Shown here: piece after piece, positions 30,609-43,018 of the stretch | How the letters are laid out: the number at the start of each line of letters is the position of its first letter | Numbering within the stretch: position 1 is the stretch's first letter | Assembly: GCA_009363875.1 (NCBI GenBank) | Contig: CM018690.1 | Coordinates: 17,005,692 to 17,069,691, forward strand | DNA length: 64,000 bases | Source: Mikania micrantha | Lineage: Eukaryota > Streptophyta > Magnoliopsida > Asterales > Asteraceae | Direction of reading: 5' to 3' | Notes under the pieces: model-generated | Told to the model about the DNA's origin: nothing | What the model saw: the letters and a program-made list of their open reading frames with translations, nothing else | Databases searched by the model: none | Made by a program: the position numbers and the translations under genes

Positions 30609-31464
30609 CACTACTAGAAAAAAAAAATTTCCGACGCTTATTTGCGTCGCACATGGGTAGAAAACTTTCAATTCCGACGCATTTCCGACGAAAATTTTTT
30701 GTAGGAAAAAGTCACGTAGGAAAAAGTTTGTGACACATTTCTGACGTAATATAGATTAAAGAGAATAACTTAAATAACATAAGGTATTGGCATGAGTCGA
30801 TGATATAATCTGAGAATTTGTCGGAATGTGTCGGAAATTCCGACGCATTTGTGACACAATGTATTTTTTTAAAAGAATAATTAAAATAATCTATGATTTT
30901 GTCACAAATTTGTTGGAAATTCCGACGCATGTCCGACGTAATGTAGATTCAAAAGAATAATTTAATTAACAAAGGGCATTGTCAAAAATGCGTCGTAAAT
31001 TCCAACACATTTCTGACGCAAGTTATTTTCAGAAAGATTAATTTAATAAATCTAAAGTTGTGTCATAAATGCGTCAGAATTTATGACACATTTGCGACAC
31101 ATCTATTTTCCAATTTTTTATTTTTGAATAATACGGTTTGCGTCACAAATGTGTTGAATATTATGATTTTCCTTTTTTATACATCATTTTTATGATTAAT
31201 AATTAAATAAAAAGAACAAAATACGCATTTATGACACATTTGCGACGCAATGTTTAATCAATTTTTTTGTGTCGGAAATGCGTCGCAAATTTGTGACTGT
31301 GACAAAAATCATGGTCTTTTTATTTACGTCGCTATTTCGCCGCAAAATTTGTTACAAAATTAGTTTCATTTTGCGTCGGAATTTCGTTGCAATTGCGTTG
31401 GAACTTGCGACACAAATATTTGTGTCGCAAATTTCTGTAGGAAACTTACCATTTTCTAGTAGTG
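30609..31464 (+). mobile_element. non-autonomous CACTA (En/Spm) element
   Basis: 856 bp. Ends CACTACTAGAAAA and TTTTCTAGTAGTG are perfect inverted repeats, with the 3-bp TSD TTG (30606-30608 and 31465-31467). The body is packed with subterminal repeats built on GCGTCGGAAATTCCGACGC-like halves in both orientations, which in CACTA elements bind the transposase. No transposase is encoded. Confidence 0.94.
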
Positions 31465-31467
31465 TTG

Positions 31468-33752
31468 ACCCGAGGGTTTAACCACTAATAACTGTCGTTC
31501 TACTTGCTAACTTTACATGACCGGAAAGCAATTTTAAAGCGATCATATAGAAATCAAATCATTGATTATCAAGATTTCTCTAACAAAGTTTTCAACAAAG
31601 ATCACTACCTCAATCAAGCTGACAAATTAATGTGAAAATTATTTTAAAAATTCACTCTTAAAAATCTTAATAGGTCCACCTCTGGATTCACCCATAAAAT
31701 ATTAATGGGTTTAGTCTATTGTTTAACTCTTTTGAAAAACAATTTCCTACTAACAAGTCGTAGAGCGGTGCATTCCTGTGAACCCACACCCCACAACCTA
31801 CATCTGCCTCTAAAGCCAACCGCCTTTTTGTTTCTTTTTTTGGTTTTGTTTCATGAATTTTTAAACTCTAAAAAAAATAGCAACAACTCTTAAGTTAAAT
31901 AATAAACATTTAAAGGTTTAAACCTGAGAAGGAGAGAGAGTTTATAGATTTATTCGGTTTTTTTTGATATGAGGAATATGGTTTTAGGGCGGTCAAGCAA
32001 TCAACCTTGTCTACATCGTACAATTCGTTGTGGTTAACACGCGAAGATCCCCTAGCATTAAAAAATTATTAAATATTAACAATTCTAATTTAAAAATACT
32101 AATTAAAAAATAATAATTAAGTATTTGTTTATTTTATGTTTTGCGTTTATATATGGGTTTATATTTATTGCGACTAACACTTGCTTTTGTGACAGTTCAA
32201 TTATTATTTTAGGACTGGTTAATATCTGTTATAACCAGTTTTTTGGTCTGTGTTTGATATTATAATGTTGTTACCACCATCGTAATCAGATATCTATGTC
32301 AACAGAGTGATATGACTCAATATTTTTTTTAGAAAATTGTAATTTAGTAAATATCGTGTTATTTTCTGTTCAATATAGGATTACCGTCGCAACGCGCGGA
32401 GTAACCCCTAGTTGTTATACATTGGTAGAAGTATTCTTAATATATTATATGAGTGGCTCACATGTATAATCGGTGTAATAATTTGATTTTCGATTTAAAC
32501 AAAGCAACGACTTGACATGTGTCACAATAACAACAGACACCAATTAGTACAATTATAGAAAAAATCTAACACTTGAGGTAACGTTAAACTAGTTCTATAC
32601 CCCTCCTTTTTGGCATTGTACTTCCCTTTTACACACAAAAGGAGTTAGAGTCAAAAATAAATATATAAATAAAATCTTTATTATAATTAAAGAATACAAA
32701 AAGTAGACACATATCGTACTCTCATAAACTTTAAAAATTTTTTCACATATCTCTCCTATTAAATACTAACTAACTTTTATATTAAATTAAATATTAATGA
32801 TTAAAAATAATTAAATTATACAATTAAATATTAAATATATAAATCTTCTTATAAGATAATTTCAATTATATAATATCTAAAAATATAATATTACTAGGTT
32901 ATTAACATGTATACTACACAGATTTAATATAAAATATTAAGCAGTTAGCGATGAAAATTTAGTAATTATAAAATGATATTTTCAAACAAAATGATGAATT
33001 ACATATTAATAAATATTTTAAGTAATAAAAAATAATTAAAAACTTTAATTACTATACAAATGATATATGACATTTTAACGTATAACAATTGATATCTTTG
33101 AAAAAAATGACGTTAAAAACTAACTTTTATAAATCAAAAATATAAAATATAATTTTTCTAATTAATAAAGTTAAACGACCCAATTTAAAAATATCGCTAA
33201 ACATAACGGACCAAAAGTGTAACTTTCTTTATAATTTTTATTACTTTAGTTTCTAAATAAATACAAAAAACATCATTTCTTTATGAAAATCTCATTGTTT
33301 AAAATTTCTTTTTATAGCATATTTTATTTAAAAAAATCATTTTTTAAGATAACTTGTTTTTACATAAATTTTGTTTTCTGAAAATAAAATATTTCTTACT
33401 ATAAAAAAATTATTATACAAAATTTCGTATTTTATAAAAAGAATATAAGTGTGTTTTTTGATAAAAAGATAAATAATATATTAGTTATTAATATTATCAT
33501 TATTTAATAAAAGAGAGAGTATTTATTTAATAAGAGATAGACTATATTTATTAAATAAGAGAAAGAATTAGGTATAATGACAAGGAATTGACAAGTGGCA
33601 ATAGTGTTGTAAAAAAGTGACAACTGATAATAGTGGTGTAAGAATGTGACAAGTGGAAAAATTTTTACTCTTTTATTATAGAGTATATCTATAGATATAG
33701 ATAATTCTTAAATTTTAATTATTTGTAAATATTTACATGGATTTTAACCTAA
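31468..33752. other. AT-rich intergenic DNA with a Helitron-like 3' end
   Basis: No gene supported. At 32383-32411 the sequence CGTCGCAACGCGCGG, then CCCCTAG before T, looks like a Helitron 3' terminus (GC-rich hairpin then CTAG). A weaker one is near 32035-32054 (ACACGCGAAGATCCCCTAG). 33590-33665 repeats GTGACAAGTGG-like phrases. Confidence 0.45.
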
Positions 33753-34522
33753 TCTATACTACTAAAAGAGTAGAAAAAATGTCACATATCATTATCATGC
33801 TTACTCCAGACTTTTTTCCCTCCTTTGTATTTTATATAACTAAATACAAAAAATATAAATCATTTTAATTTAAATAAATTATTAAAAATTAATAAATTAT
33901 AAGAAGATTTCAACCATCTTATTTTAAAATATAATTTTATAATGTTTAAATATTCATTATTTATTACTTATACTTTTATATTTTTAATATTTAGTTATTT
34001 CACTAATCTACTCTAATAAAAGAGTAGCAAAATTGACACATGTCAATTGTTTAACCATATTAAATAATCTAATTATATAACTAAATATAAATGAATAATT
34101 TTTTTATTATAATAATTTATTAAAACTTAAGAAATTATAAGAAAATTCTAACCATAATTTTAAATCCTTTTCAAATATAATATTATAATTTTTAAATATT
34201 TATTATTCTTTATTTTTGTTTTTTCAATTATTTTTTTACATTTATGATAATATTATTATTTTCAGATAGCCTAATGTGTCTATATATTTTCAATTTAATA
34301 CAAATATAAATAGTCAGATGTTTGCATTTTATGTATTAAATTTTACCATTCGATCTCTGCAAAATCGACTATCTTTTTATCAAATAATAGTATTCAATAA
34401 CTTAGCTTACAAAAAGTTATATGACAAAATCATTTTGCAATTATTAAATCTTGATTACTAATTCGTATAATTTAATGTAATTTTTTTTGTTAACCCATGT
34501 AATATACTGGTGACTAACCTAG
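33753..34522 (+). mobile_element. Helitron-like non-autonomous element(s)
   Basis: Two 5'-type starts, TCTATACTACTAAAAGAGTAG-like at 33753 and TCTACTCTAATAAAAGAG at 34007, share one 3' end at 34522. Before that end lies a degenerate hairpin (AACCCATGTAAT, then ATACTGGTG) and the terminal CTAG followed by T. Plant Helitrons begin with TC, end with CTRR after a hairpin and insert between A and T, as here. No Rep/helicase is encoded. The second start may be a second copy inserted in, or stacked on, the first. Confidence 0.6.
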
Positions 34523-34769
34523 TAAAAAATAAAGTCTTTATATGTATTCGTATTATTAAGTTTATGTGTAACGGGGATTCATCATCAAGTAACTATCTCA
34601 TGTGGCATTCAGTCTCATCAGTATCAAGCCCTTCTATCATTACACATAAAGATGTGACTATTAAGCGAAGAAATTAAGATAGTGTTAATTTTTTATTTTT
34701 TTATTTTAATTTTGACTAATAATAATAATTATCATTATTTTTTTTCCTTTACTTAATTGGTGGTTACCA

Positions 34770-35000
34770 GAGGACTTTTAGTCTAATGATAGCCCATTGA
34801 CTTCTCTTATAAGAGATTTTGGGTTAGAGACTCACATAAAGCAAATATTATTCTTAGTTGAGTCAGAGGGTTTTTCTAGTTGTATGTTTCCTCCTATGTG
34901 GGTGGGTGAATCAGGTCACCATGCTCTGTTTTTCGGACAGAAAGGTGAATTGTTTGCCAAAGTGATCCCGAATGATCGGACGTTTGTTTAAAAAAGAAAC
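34770..35000 (+). mobile_element. possible SINE, old copy
   Basis: A-box-like TTAGTCTAATGATAGCCC and B-box-like GGGTTAGAGACTC are spaced about 45 bp apart, as in tRNA-derived SINEs. The body ends near an A-rich run at about 34990. No TSD was found. Confidence 0.4.
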
Positions 35001-35114
35001 ACCTTACTTTGCGGTCAAGCCTCATTACATATCTTTTTGACAGATAATTGTCTTTCTTATGTGATGTTCACGTAGAAATGTGAACACGTTCTTCATCACC
35101 CATAACCTAATACT

Positions 35115-35669
35115 TTTTTTTGAACGATGGTATTATGATGTGTTCTCTATCCTTAAGGGCGATCATCTAAGGTCGGTCTCTTCTAACCGTCGTGAGAACC
35201 CATAGCCAATGATGCGCAGGAATCTCGTGGAATGAGTAAACCTTTGCCCTCATCAGAATCAAACATGGTATAAACTTCAAGCTGACCCTTCACTTGATAT
35301 CCTTCAAACTTGCCTTTAGATGTATTTGAACCCCTGACATTCATGATAAAAGATAAAAGTCCTAACCATTGGACTGGAGTCCTGCAAATTCAAACTACTG
35401 GTTGGGGTTTCACTTTGTGACCGAGAGGTCATGAGTTCAAGCCCTGCCAAGGGCAATTCAAAGGACATTCAGGTGAGGGAAAATATCTTGAGCTTAATCT
35501 CGGGTTCTGAACCAATAGATGCGAGGGTTACCCATTCTAAGGGGTTCCCGCGCATCTGTTGTGGCCGTGTCTTACCTCTGCCCGATGGACCTTGTTAAAA
35601 CAACATACGTGGTATGTAGGATCGTCACCGTTCAAAAAAAAACTATTGGACTGGATTTTCAGGACATGC
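35115..35669 (-). mobile_element. SINE A (split by SINE B)
   Basis: TSD AACCTAATACT at 35104-35114 and 35670-35680. On the minus strand it begins GCATGTCCTGAAAATCCAGT, has A-box CAGTCCAATGGTTAGGAC and B-box GGGTTCAAATAC, and ends CGTTC plus an A8 tail. Without SINE B and its duplicated site it is about 278 bp. It is tRNA-derived by its pol III boxes. Confidence 0.85.
35379..35644 (+). mobile_element. SINE B, inserted into SINE A
   Basis: TSD ATTGGACTGGA at 35368-35378 and 35645-35655. B-box AGTTCAAGCCC lies about 60 bp from the start and the tail is CGTTC plus an A9 run. It shares the CGTTC-A(n) end and a GCGCATC block with SINE A, so the two probably use the same LINE partner. Confidence 0.85.
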
Positions 35670-35680
35670 AACCTAATACT

Positions 35681-36379
35681 TAAATGTATTTTAACTTAGG
35701 CCATTATTTGTGAGCACAGGGCTCAAGCTTATTGCTTTACACTTGTTTGTTAGGTGTAGAAACGTTTAAGTAGTTTGCGTTTGAAAAAGGCTTCAACTTT
35801 TAGCTTATTACAAACCTAGTCGGCTTAGGTGGTTTACCAACCAAGCCTAACACCAACTGAGCCTTACTAGACTAGGTTCGGCTCGTGGCTCGGGAACAAA
35901 CCTGGCAAATAATCAATGCGAATTAGATCCGTTACACGCTTTAAAATCCTATTCACTGGCGGTAAACCTTACATTCGTAGATTTTTTTTTATTATCGTGA
36001 ATTCACTAACGTGTAAACCCTAGGCCCTTCCCTAGCTGGACTAGCTGGGAGGAAAGTTAAAGCGTTGCCGCAAGCAATCGGGCGGTTGAATTTTGTGTTT
36101 CATGGTATCTGGAACCCTAGCTAATCAGGTAACAGAAATTTGTTGTTTGGGGACGAATTAGGTTTCTCATTGATTATACATGGTCCATAAGCATTACAAT
36201 TGGACATATTTATCCCAATTCATAAAGATGAGCATTATGTGGTTGATAAAATGCCTCACTGGTCAATTTGAGAAATTTTAAATTTTATTAGCCAAATACT
36301 TCAAACCCCTTTGCATTCACCACCACACATTTGCAAATTCCAACTAATTTCTTGTAATTATCTTGGAATCCATCATATA

Positions 36380-36439
<60 letters not shown>

Positions 36440-36812
36440 TACATATAATACAAAACTCTAGAAAGGAATTTACTATATTGTCCCTGCATCTTGCTTCTTT
36501 TCTATCAAATGCCAACATCCATTTGGGCCATCTTGGATTTTCTTTAAAGATGATCATCTGACATCTTACAGAATCAAAACACATAATAAATGCTAGATTA
36601 AAGTGAAGGAAAATGAAAGAAACACTATCTTTACTAAATTTGTTGCATCACCTGTAAGCTTTTTGAATATATTAGTATATTATAGCATGGTTGTGTTTAT
36701 GATTGCTCTATCATTGCCATGGTGGATGTCCTACAAGCAATAGTGTGTACTGCCCACTGCCCTTATTATGCCTGCCTGCTAAAAGACTAAGATAGGGAAG
36801 AATAATCAGATT
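35681..36812. other. 5' flank of the NPH3-like gene
   Basis: No coding region recognised. It contains the (TA)n tract and AT-rich sequence. I could not identify a convincing core promoter. Confidence 0.4.
36377..36437. repeat. (TA)n microsatellite
   Basis: About 60 bp of TA dinucleotides, roughly 380 bp upstream of the NPH3-like gene start. Confidence 0.95.
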
Positions 36813-39524
36813 ATGATTGATCCCATGAAGAAAACTTGTGATTGGTTTGCTTTCAATCTCCTCCATTCTGTTCTTGTTTTGGTTTTTATTTGTGTTTGAT
36901 ACTTAGTTTTGATGTCTCTTTCATTAGATTTGTATTTTAGTTTGGATACACATAATGATTCTAAAAATAGTTTGTTATAATATGAACAGGATTTGCTCCC
37001 AGGAGATCCCAAGCGATGTTATAGTTCATGCAGGCGGTGTTTCTTTTCCATTACACAAGGTATGAAGTTATTATGTTGTCTGATCATCTAACTGTATTAA
37101 CTCTTAAACTTTCGAGCTATAAAATTAAATGGTGATTTGGAATCTTGTGTTATGCAGTTTCCATTGGTGTCGAAGTGTGGTTATATAAGGAAATTGGTTT
37201 CTGATTCTAAAGATATTGACGGTTTAGTAGTAGAAATTCCTGATATCCCAGGAGGGTCTGAAGGATTTGAACTTGCAGCAAAGTTTTGTTATGGAATAAA
37301 TTTTGAGTTATCAACAGGAAATATTGCCATGGTGAGATGTGTAGCACAATATCTTGACATGACTGAGGATTATGCAATCGGAAACCTGGTAACAAGATCT
37401 GAATCCTATCTGAATGAAGTTGGACTTAAAACTTTGGCTGGTGCAGTTTCCATATTACAATCAGCGGCAGACCTTTTACCAATGGCTGAACAATTAAGAC
37501 TGATTAATCGATGTATAGACACTATAGCATTCATTGTAACAAAAGAAAGCCAGTTTCCATCTTCTAGCGTTGCAGATGGTGCTTTAGTTTCTTCATCTTC
37601 ATCATCATCATTGTCATCTCACCCGAAAGCTGTAGTTGATTGGTGGGCTGAAGATCTAATTGTTCTTAGGATTGATATCTTCCAAAGAGTTCTTCTTGCA
37701 ATGATTTCAAGAGGGTTCAAACAATATGCTCTTGGTCCAATTCTGATGCTTTATGCTCAAAAATGTCTTAGAGGTTTGGTAAGATCTTATAATATTAAAA
37801 AAATGTCCAATTCTGGTTCACATTACCTTAAATCAATGTTTTCAAGATTGGCTATCTTCAATTAACATTATCAAACTAGAATCTTTCGTTATTTGGAATA
37901 AATTTAGGTGACATTTATGCAATTTGCCCTGTGTAATATGTTTCTGTGCAAACTTGCAAGATTTTATTAATTAATATGTGAAATCTATCATCAAACAGGA
38001 GATATTTGGAAAAAGCAAGAAAAAAATGGAGCCAAAAGAAGAACACGAAAAGAGGATAGTTTTAGAAACGATAGTCAGCTTGCTACCAAGAGAAAGGAAT
38101 GCTATGTCAGTTAGCTTTGTTTCAATGCTGCTTCGGGCTGCCATATACCTAGAAACAACAATGGCATGCAGACTAGATTTGGAGAAACGAATCGGGTTAC
38201 AACTTGGGCAGGCAGTTTTAGATGATATATTAATTCCTTCATTTCATTTTGATGGTGACACACTGTTTGATGTTGATACGGTTCAGCGGATCCTGATGAA
38301 CTATCTTGAATATGAATTTGAAGGCACTCGGGATGAAGACTATGCTTATTCTCCTCAAAGCGACATGGGAAAAGTTGGGAAGCTTATGGAGTGCTATCTT
38401 GCAGAAATAGCTTCTGATCGCAACTTGGTGGTGTCAAGATTTATTAATCTTGCTGAACATATTCCCGAGCAAGCTAAGGTTTCTGAAGATGGAATGTATA
38501 GAGCTATTGATATTTATTTAAAAGTAAGTATTCTTATTTTTTCTAGAGTTAATTACACATATGATCCCTATGGTTTGTGAAAAGTAACGGTTTTTGATAC
38601 TAAGGGTTTTAAAATAACAGGTTTGGGTTTTATGTTTCCCCTTTTGTAACGACTTTAGATATTAAGACTAACTTCGGTTAAATTTTCGGTTAAAATATGG
38701 AAAGGGGCCAAGAAACCATATCACTTTTAACAATATGAATTTTATACCAAATCAAATGGTATTTTGGTCATTTTACCTTAATTTATCAAACAAATTAATG
38801 AAATGTAGTCTTAATTCCCAAAGTCATAACAAAACTGAAAGCTTAAAGCCCAAACCTGTTACCTCAACAAACCATGGGACCATCTGTCTTAATTAGCTCT
38901 TACTTGTAAGCATGATTTATATTTTATAGACTCCATAATTTCATCAATCAATTTTTTTGATATTTAGAGATGATGTTCCAGGCACATCCCATGTTAAGTG
39001 ATATGGAAAGAAAAAAAGTTTGCAGTTTGATGGATTGCCAAAAGCTGTCACGCGAAGCGTGTGCACACGCAGCCCAAAATGACCGGCTTCCTGTGCAGAC
39101 TGTGGTTCAAGTTCTGTACTACGAACAACAACGGCTGAGAGACAATACAGGTGGTGGTCTGATAGCAGTTGAACCCATGGCTCAACTAGATTCACACACC
39201 ACCAACAATAACCAACCGTTAAACGATGAGCTTGCACGCTTGAAGAAAGAAAACCAAGATCTCAAATTTGAGCTTTTGAAGATTAAAATGAGAATAACAG
39301 AATCAGATAAAAAAACGTCTTCTGTTGACAAATCTACAGTTATCAGCCCGGTTTCTGCTCGTTATTCTGCTGATAAACCGCCGTTGCCTAGAAAATCTTT
39401 TATAAATTCTGTGTCAAAAAAGCTAGGGAAACTTGCACCGTTTCTTCGTGCAGACGGGGTAGTTCCTTCTGGTACCAAAGGCAAGAATAAGCCAAGTAAA
39501 AGTAGAAGACATTCTATATCTTGA
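36813..39524 (+). CDS. NPH3/RPT2-like (BTB-NPH3) protein, five exons
   Basis: The model joins 36813-36844, 36990-37059, 37158-37778, 37999-38523 and 38982-39524. All introns are GT-AG and the frame is continuous (about 596 residues; an alternative start at 36825 gives 592). Exon 1 is only 32 nt; a Trp codon is split across intron 1, giving DWICSQEIPSDV, which matches the family text at this point. Seen: BTB domain (about 12-125); NPH3 domain from DWWAEDL (about 195) through MYRAIDIYLK (407-416) to the QVLYYEQQRLR block (459-469); a coiled coil at 498-526; and the C-terminus SRRHSIS. NPH3-family proteins are plasma-membrane-associated, act with phototropins or in auxin-related signalling, and some serve as CUL3 adaptors. 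The RRxS-type end resembles the 14-3-3 site at the C-terminus of NPH3. The exact subfamily is not assigned. The last intron carries a MITE. Confidence 0.93.
38546..38899 (+). mobile_element. MULE-type MITE in the last intron of the NPH3-like gene
   Basis: About 354 bp with imperfect inverted ends: left GAGTTAATTACACATATGAT, right the complement GAGCTAATTAAGACAGATGG. Both continue GGTCCCATGGTTTG/GATCCCTATGGTTTG-like and AACAGGTTTGGG. It belongs to the same end family as the Pack-MULE at 26917. The flanking 9-mers match at only 6 of 9 positions, so it is older. It leaves donor and acceptor intact. Confidence 0.7.
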
Positions 39525-40093
39525 TCTGCATGCTTGGCAAGATGATTGTTACGACTGTTGATTTTTATTTTCATTTGATTTCATAAGTTTGATATATTTG
39601 TGTGATATTTTAATGTAAAATATTATCATTATAGTTATAAAATATATGACAGGACTGATGAACAATAAAGCTAAAATTGAACAATATGTGACTTTATATT
39701 GAAATGGTAAAGCCAGATAATAGTTGAGGCTTGTATGTTCAAAATAAAAAGAAAATATTTGATGTATGTGTGATATGCAAAATGCTGTATTAAAGAAACT
39801 GCAGTAGCAGTAAGTTTAACTTCAGCAAACAACTTGGAACTGGAGTTTGAAAGATGATTTTTAATTTTTTTGAGGCATTTTTCTAAAAAGTATATAATAA
39901 AGATAGAAAGTTATGTGAAAACTGAAAAGGCAAAAACCTGAGCCACTAACTAGCTGTAGTGGGTTGAGGGCTGGACCAAAACTAAAATAAAAGAAATAAA
40001 AAAAAGAAAGAAAAAACTTAGGATTGGTTGGTTTGATCACTTTGAGATATAAACAGTTTGATTTTTGTCTATATATATAAAAGTTTTAAACGG
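39525..40093. other. 3' flank of the NPH3-like gene
   Basis: AT-rich, no further gene. AATAAA-like signals lie at about 39664 (ACAATAAAG) downstream of the stop and may serve polyadenylation. Confidence 0.4.
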
Positions 40094-40685
40094 TAGGGTT
40101 GTTCAAAAAGCTCGCGGTTCGAGACTCGGCTAGAAGCTCGCTCGAAAAAAGCTCGGAAAAGCCTGGCTCGAAAAAGGCTCGGCTCGAAAAGAGCTCGTTA
40201 AAAACGAGCCGAACCGAGCCGGAGCCAGGGTTGGCTCGGCTCGAGCTCGGCTCATGGCTCGACTCGTTGACTCGGCTCAATTTTTAATATATATATATAT
40301 ATATATATAATTATATACACACATATATATTATATTACACACATACATATATATTATACGTAATATATATACAATATTTATACACATATTTATATAAATA
40401 TACATATTATGTATAATATATATGTATGTATGTATATACATGTATAATATATATGTATATATTAGATTTTATATATATTAGATTTTAGTATAAAGTTGTA
40501 ACAACCGGTTTTTAATAATGAAATGTATTTGGAATAATCGTTAATTGAACGATTGTGATTATTGTAATATGAAAATATGTGAGAAATCATGAATGTGGGA
40601 GAAAACCGTGCGAGAAACGGAGTTACGGATTGTCCGGAATCGCAAAACGAAGAAAAAGTTAAAAATTTGAGAAAATTGGTGCCAG

Positions 40686-40725
40686 GCGGTACGCATGCAC
40701 CAGCGGCCCACGCTAGGCGGTACGC
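40686..40725 (+). repeat. paired 9-mer GCGGTACGC in the outer solo LTR
   Basis: Perfect copies at 40686-40694 and 40717-40725, 31 bp apart, in a GC-rich stretch at about 190-310 bp from the LTR start. A looser copy (GGTGGTACGC) follows near 40795. Confidence 0.85.
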
Positions 40726-43018
40726 GCGGCGCCAGAAAAATATCTGGGAACTTTGGGGCTCGCGCGCTACGCCCCGGGCCAAGCGGCCACGCGGGGTGGT
40801 ACGCCTGGAGTGTTTTGAGTCGGCAACTTGGGATAAAGATCATAAATGTTGACAGAAGAGTTCAAAAACTCTTCCTTTCGAATTTTACACACACAGGCGA
40901 AATTTTAAGATCCAAACTCATATTTGGAGTGCTCTAAACATCCGAATCGTACCAAGGATTGTTTCTACAACATCTGATCGTTGTTTGGTGATTGAACATC
41001 CGTTCGATTGGGTAACGATTTGATCTCTCCTATTAGTTTAATAGTGTGTGGATTAAATTTAGTTTTGAATATAATACAATGATTATGGGTATTGATTATT
41101 GCCTAGTTGATAGCTATGAATAATTAGAAAGCGAATAACAGGATATTTTAACGGAGAAATCTTTGTTTTAAGCCGTTATAATGTCCAGTTATTATGAAAT
41201 CCATATCATTGTGTTTGATAACTAATAGGGTGATTAAATTATGGCTTTGAATGATATATGCATCAAATTTTGACTAATCTTGTATAAAAATAATGAATTG
41301 GCGAACTTGGAGTTAAAGAGGAAGTTGGTTGGTGTTTAAATATCACCAAGATTAGTTAAATTAATGGGTGCACGTCAAGTATTTGATTAAATGCTTGAGA
41401 ATTGAAAGTCAATGATTTTGACATGATGGTATTGAATAAAATAGTAACTTGACTTATGAACACCACATAATGAGTAATGAGATTCAAATGAGTTTGAATC
41501 AATGTGTTGTATGTATAGATGTTGTGTGTATTGAAACTAGTTGTACATATGTGAATTACAACTAGGTGTTGGTGGTGAAAGTTATCACACCCCCAAAATC
41601 CCACTCGTGGTGTCAGTCCACGTGGGTGTGACGTGGCCAGAATCACAGCTCATGCTCATATAGAAACAACTCTATATGCGTTTCAAATACATTGTTTAAC
41701 ATAGAATTAACGAAATAGTTTGCAGCGGAAAATATATATAGTATTGCAGCGGAAAATAATAATAAGTTTACTTATGCAGCGGAAAAGATAATTGTCAGAC
41801 ACAACGATGTTTAGTACATAGCATAAATAAAATTGTTTGTTCAAAACGACATGACATAAACAAATGCAATCCTATGCTCATGCCCTTAAGCATGCATTCT
41901 GATCCATGCGCAGCTAGTTACCTGAGAATACATGTTTAGAAAAAGTGTCAACATAATAGTAAGAAAACATGTGTCATGTTGTTTATCATAATGTTAGTAC
42001 CGAGCCCTAAGCTACAAGTGTCAGTGCGTCACTACCGAACTAGACTTGTTTGTCCTTGCCTTTGCTATGTCTCGTAATAACATAGCAAGAAAGGTCGAGA
42101 TTTCGCGTGTTATGACCTCCAGTCAATATTGTGCCATGCGGGGTTCGTCACACCCAAACGGATCCATTCAAACTCACCTCGTTGTTTGTACATTAACGGT
42201 AAGACTTTGTGAGGGTTTGTTACAATTACAACACTTAATGTGTGTCTAATAAACCAGCATACACGATAAATGTTTGTTCAGTAATAGTAAGTGTTTGACT
42301 CGATGCAACAAGTATTCTCCTCCTATTTGAAAAGTTTGTAAAAGAGTAAAGAGGGGCCGTAAACTCACCTTTGTGAAAATGTGATAAGCAAGCGTAAGCT
42401 CCTGCGTCGAGAGGCATGTCGGTCACCGGCTACCTATATCGTATACCATACGTGAGTTCGTGTAAGTGACCGTGCTCGGGTTCGTGTTAGTGCTCGTGTT
42501 TGTGCTCAACAACCCTTGGTTGTTCATGTTTGTCCGTGTCGGTCCACATTGACCGTGTTTGCTCATGTTAGTCCACATTGACCGTGTTTGACCAAAGTTG
42601 ACCATGTCAAGTCAACGACCCGTTGGTGAACCGTGTGTCGGTTGTGAATCGTGTGACATTCGTGTAAGTGCTCGTCGTGTGCAAAACGCGTAAGTCGCGT
42701 CTATGGACAACTTACTATTTATAGTAAGTTTCCATTTATGGAAAGTTTCACAAAACATATCGTTTTTTTTAAGTTCTAGCATGCTCGTTAAGTCCTACGT
42801 GGTCATGTTATCACATAGCACATTATCATACGAATCAAATAAGTCACGTAAGTCATATTTGCATACAAAAGTTTCCTAAAAAGGAAAGTTTCTAATTCTA
42901 GCAAATGTGATATCGGAAACCATCTAACTTAGCATACAATCATCATGTTAAGTCATGTTAAACCACTTAACATGTTTAAAACATACAAAATGTTCATAAA
43001 TCAGTATTTCTAGAATTA

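Noticed and set aside
36982..36984. ATG directly upstream of the second NPH3 exon as the start codon
   Set aside because: It lies within TATGAACAG, which works as a splice acceptor; joining to the exon at 36813-36844 restores the conserved Trp and the family's N-terminal text.
37779..37865. Coding extension of the third NPH3 exon to a stop at 37865
   Set aside because: A GTAAGA donor at 37779 and continuation EIFGKSKKK at 37999 match the family; the extension is intron read-through.
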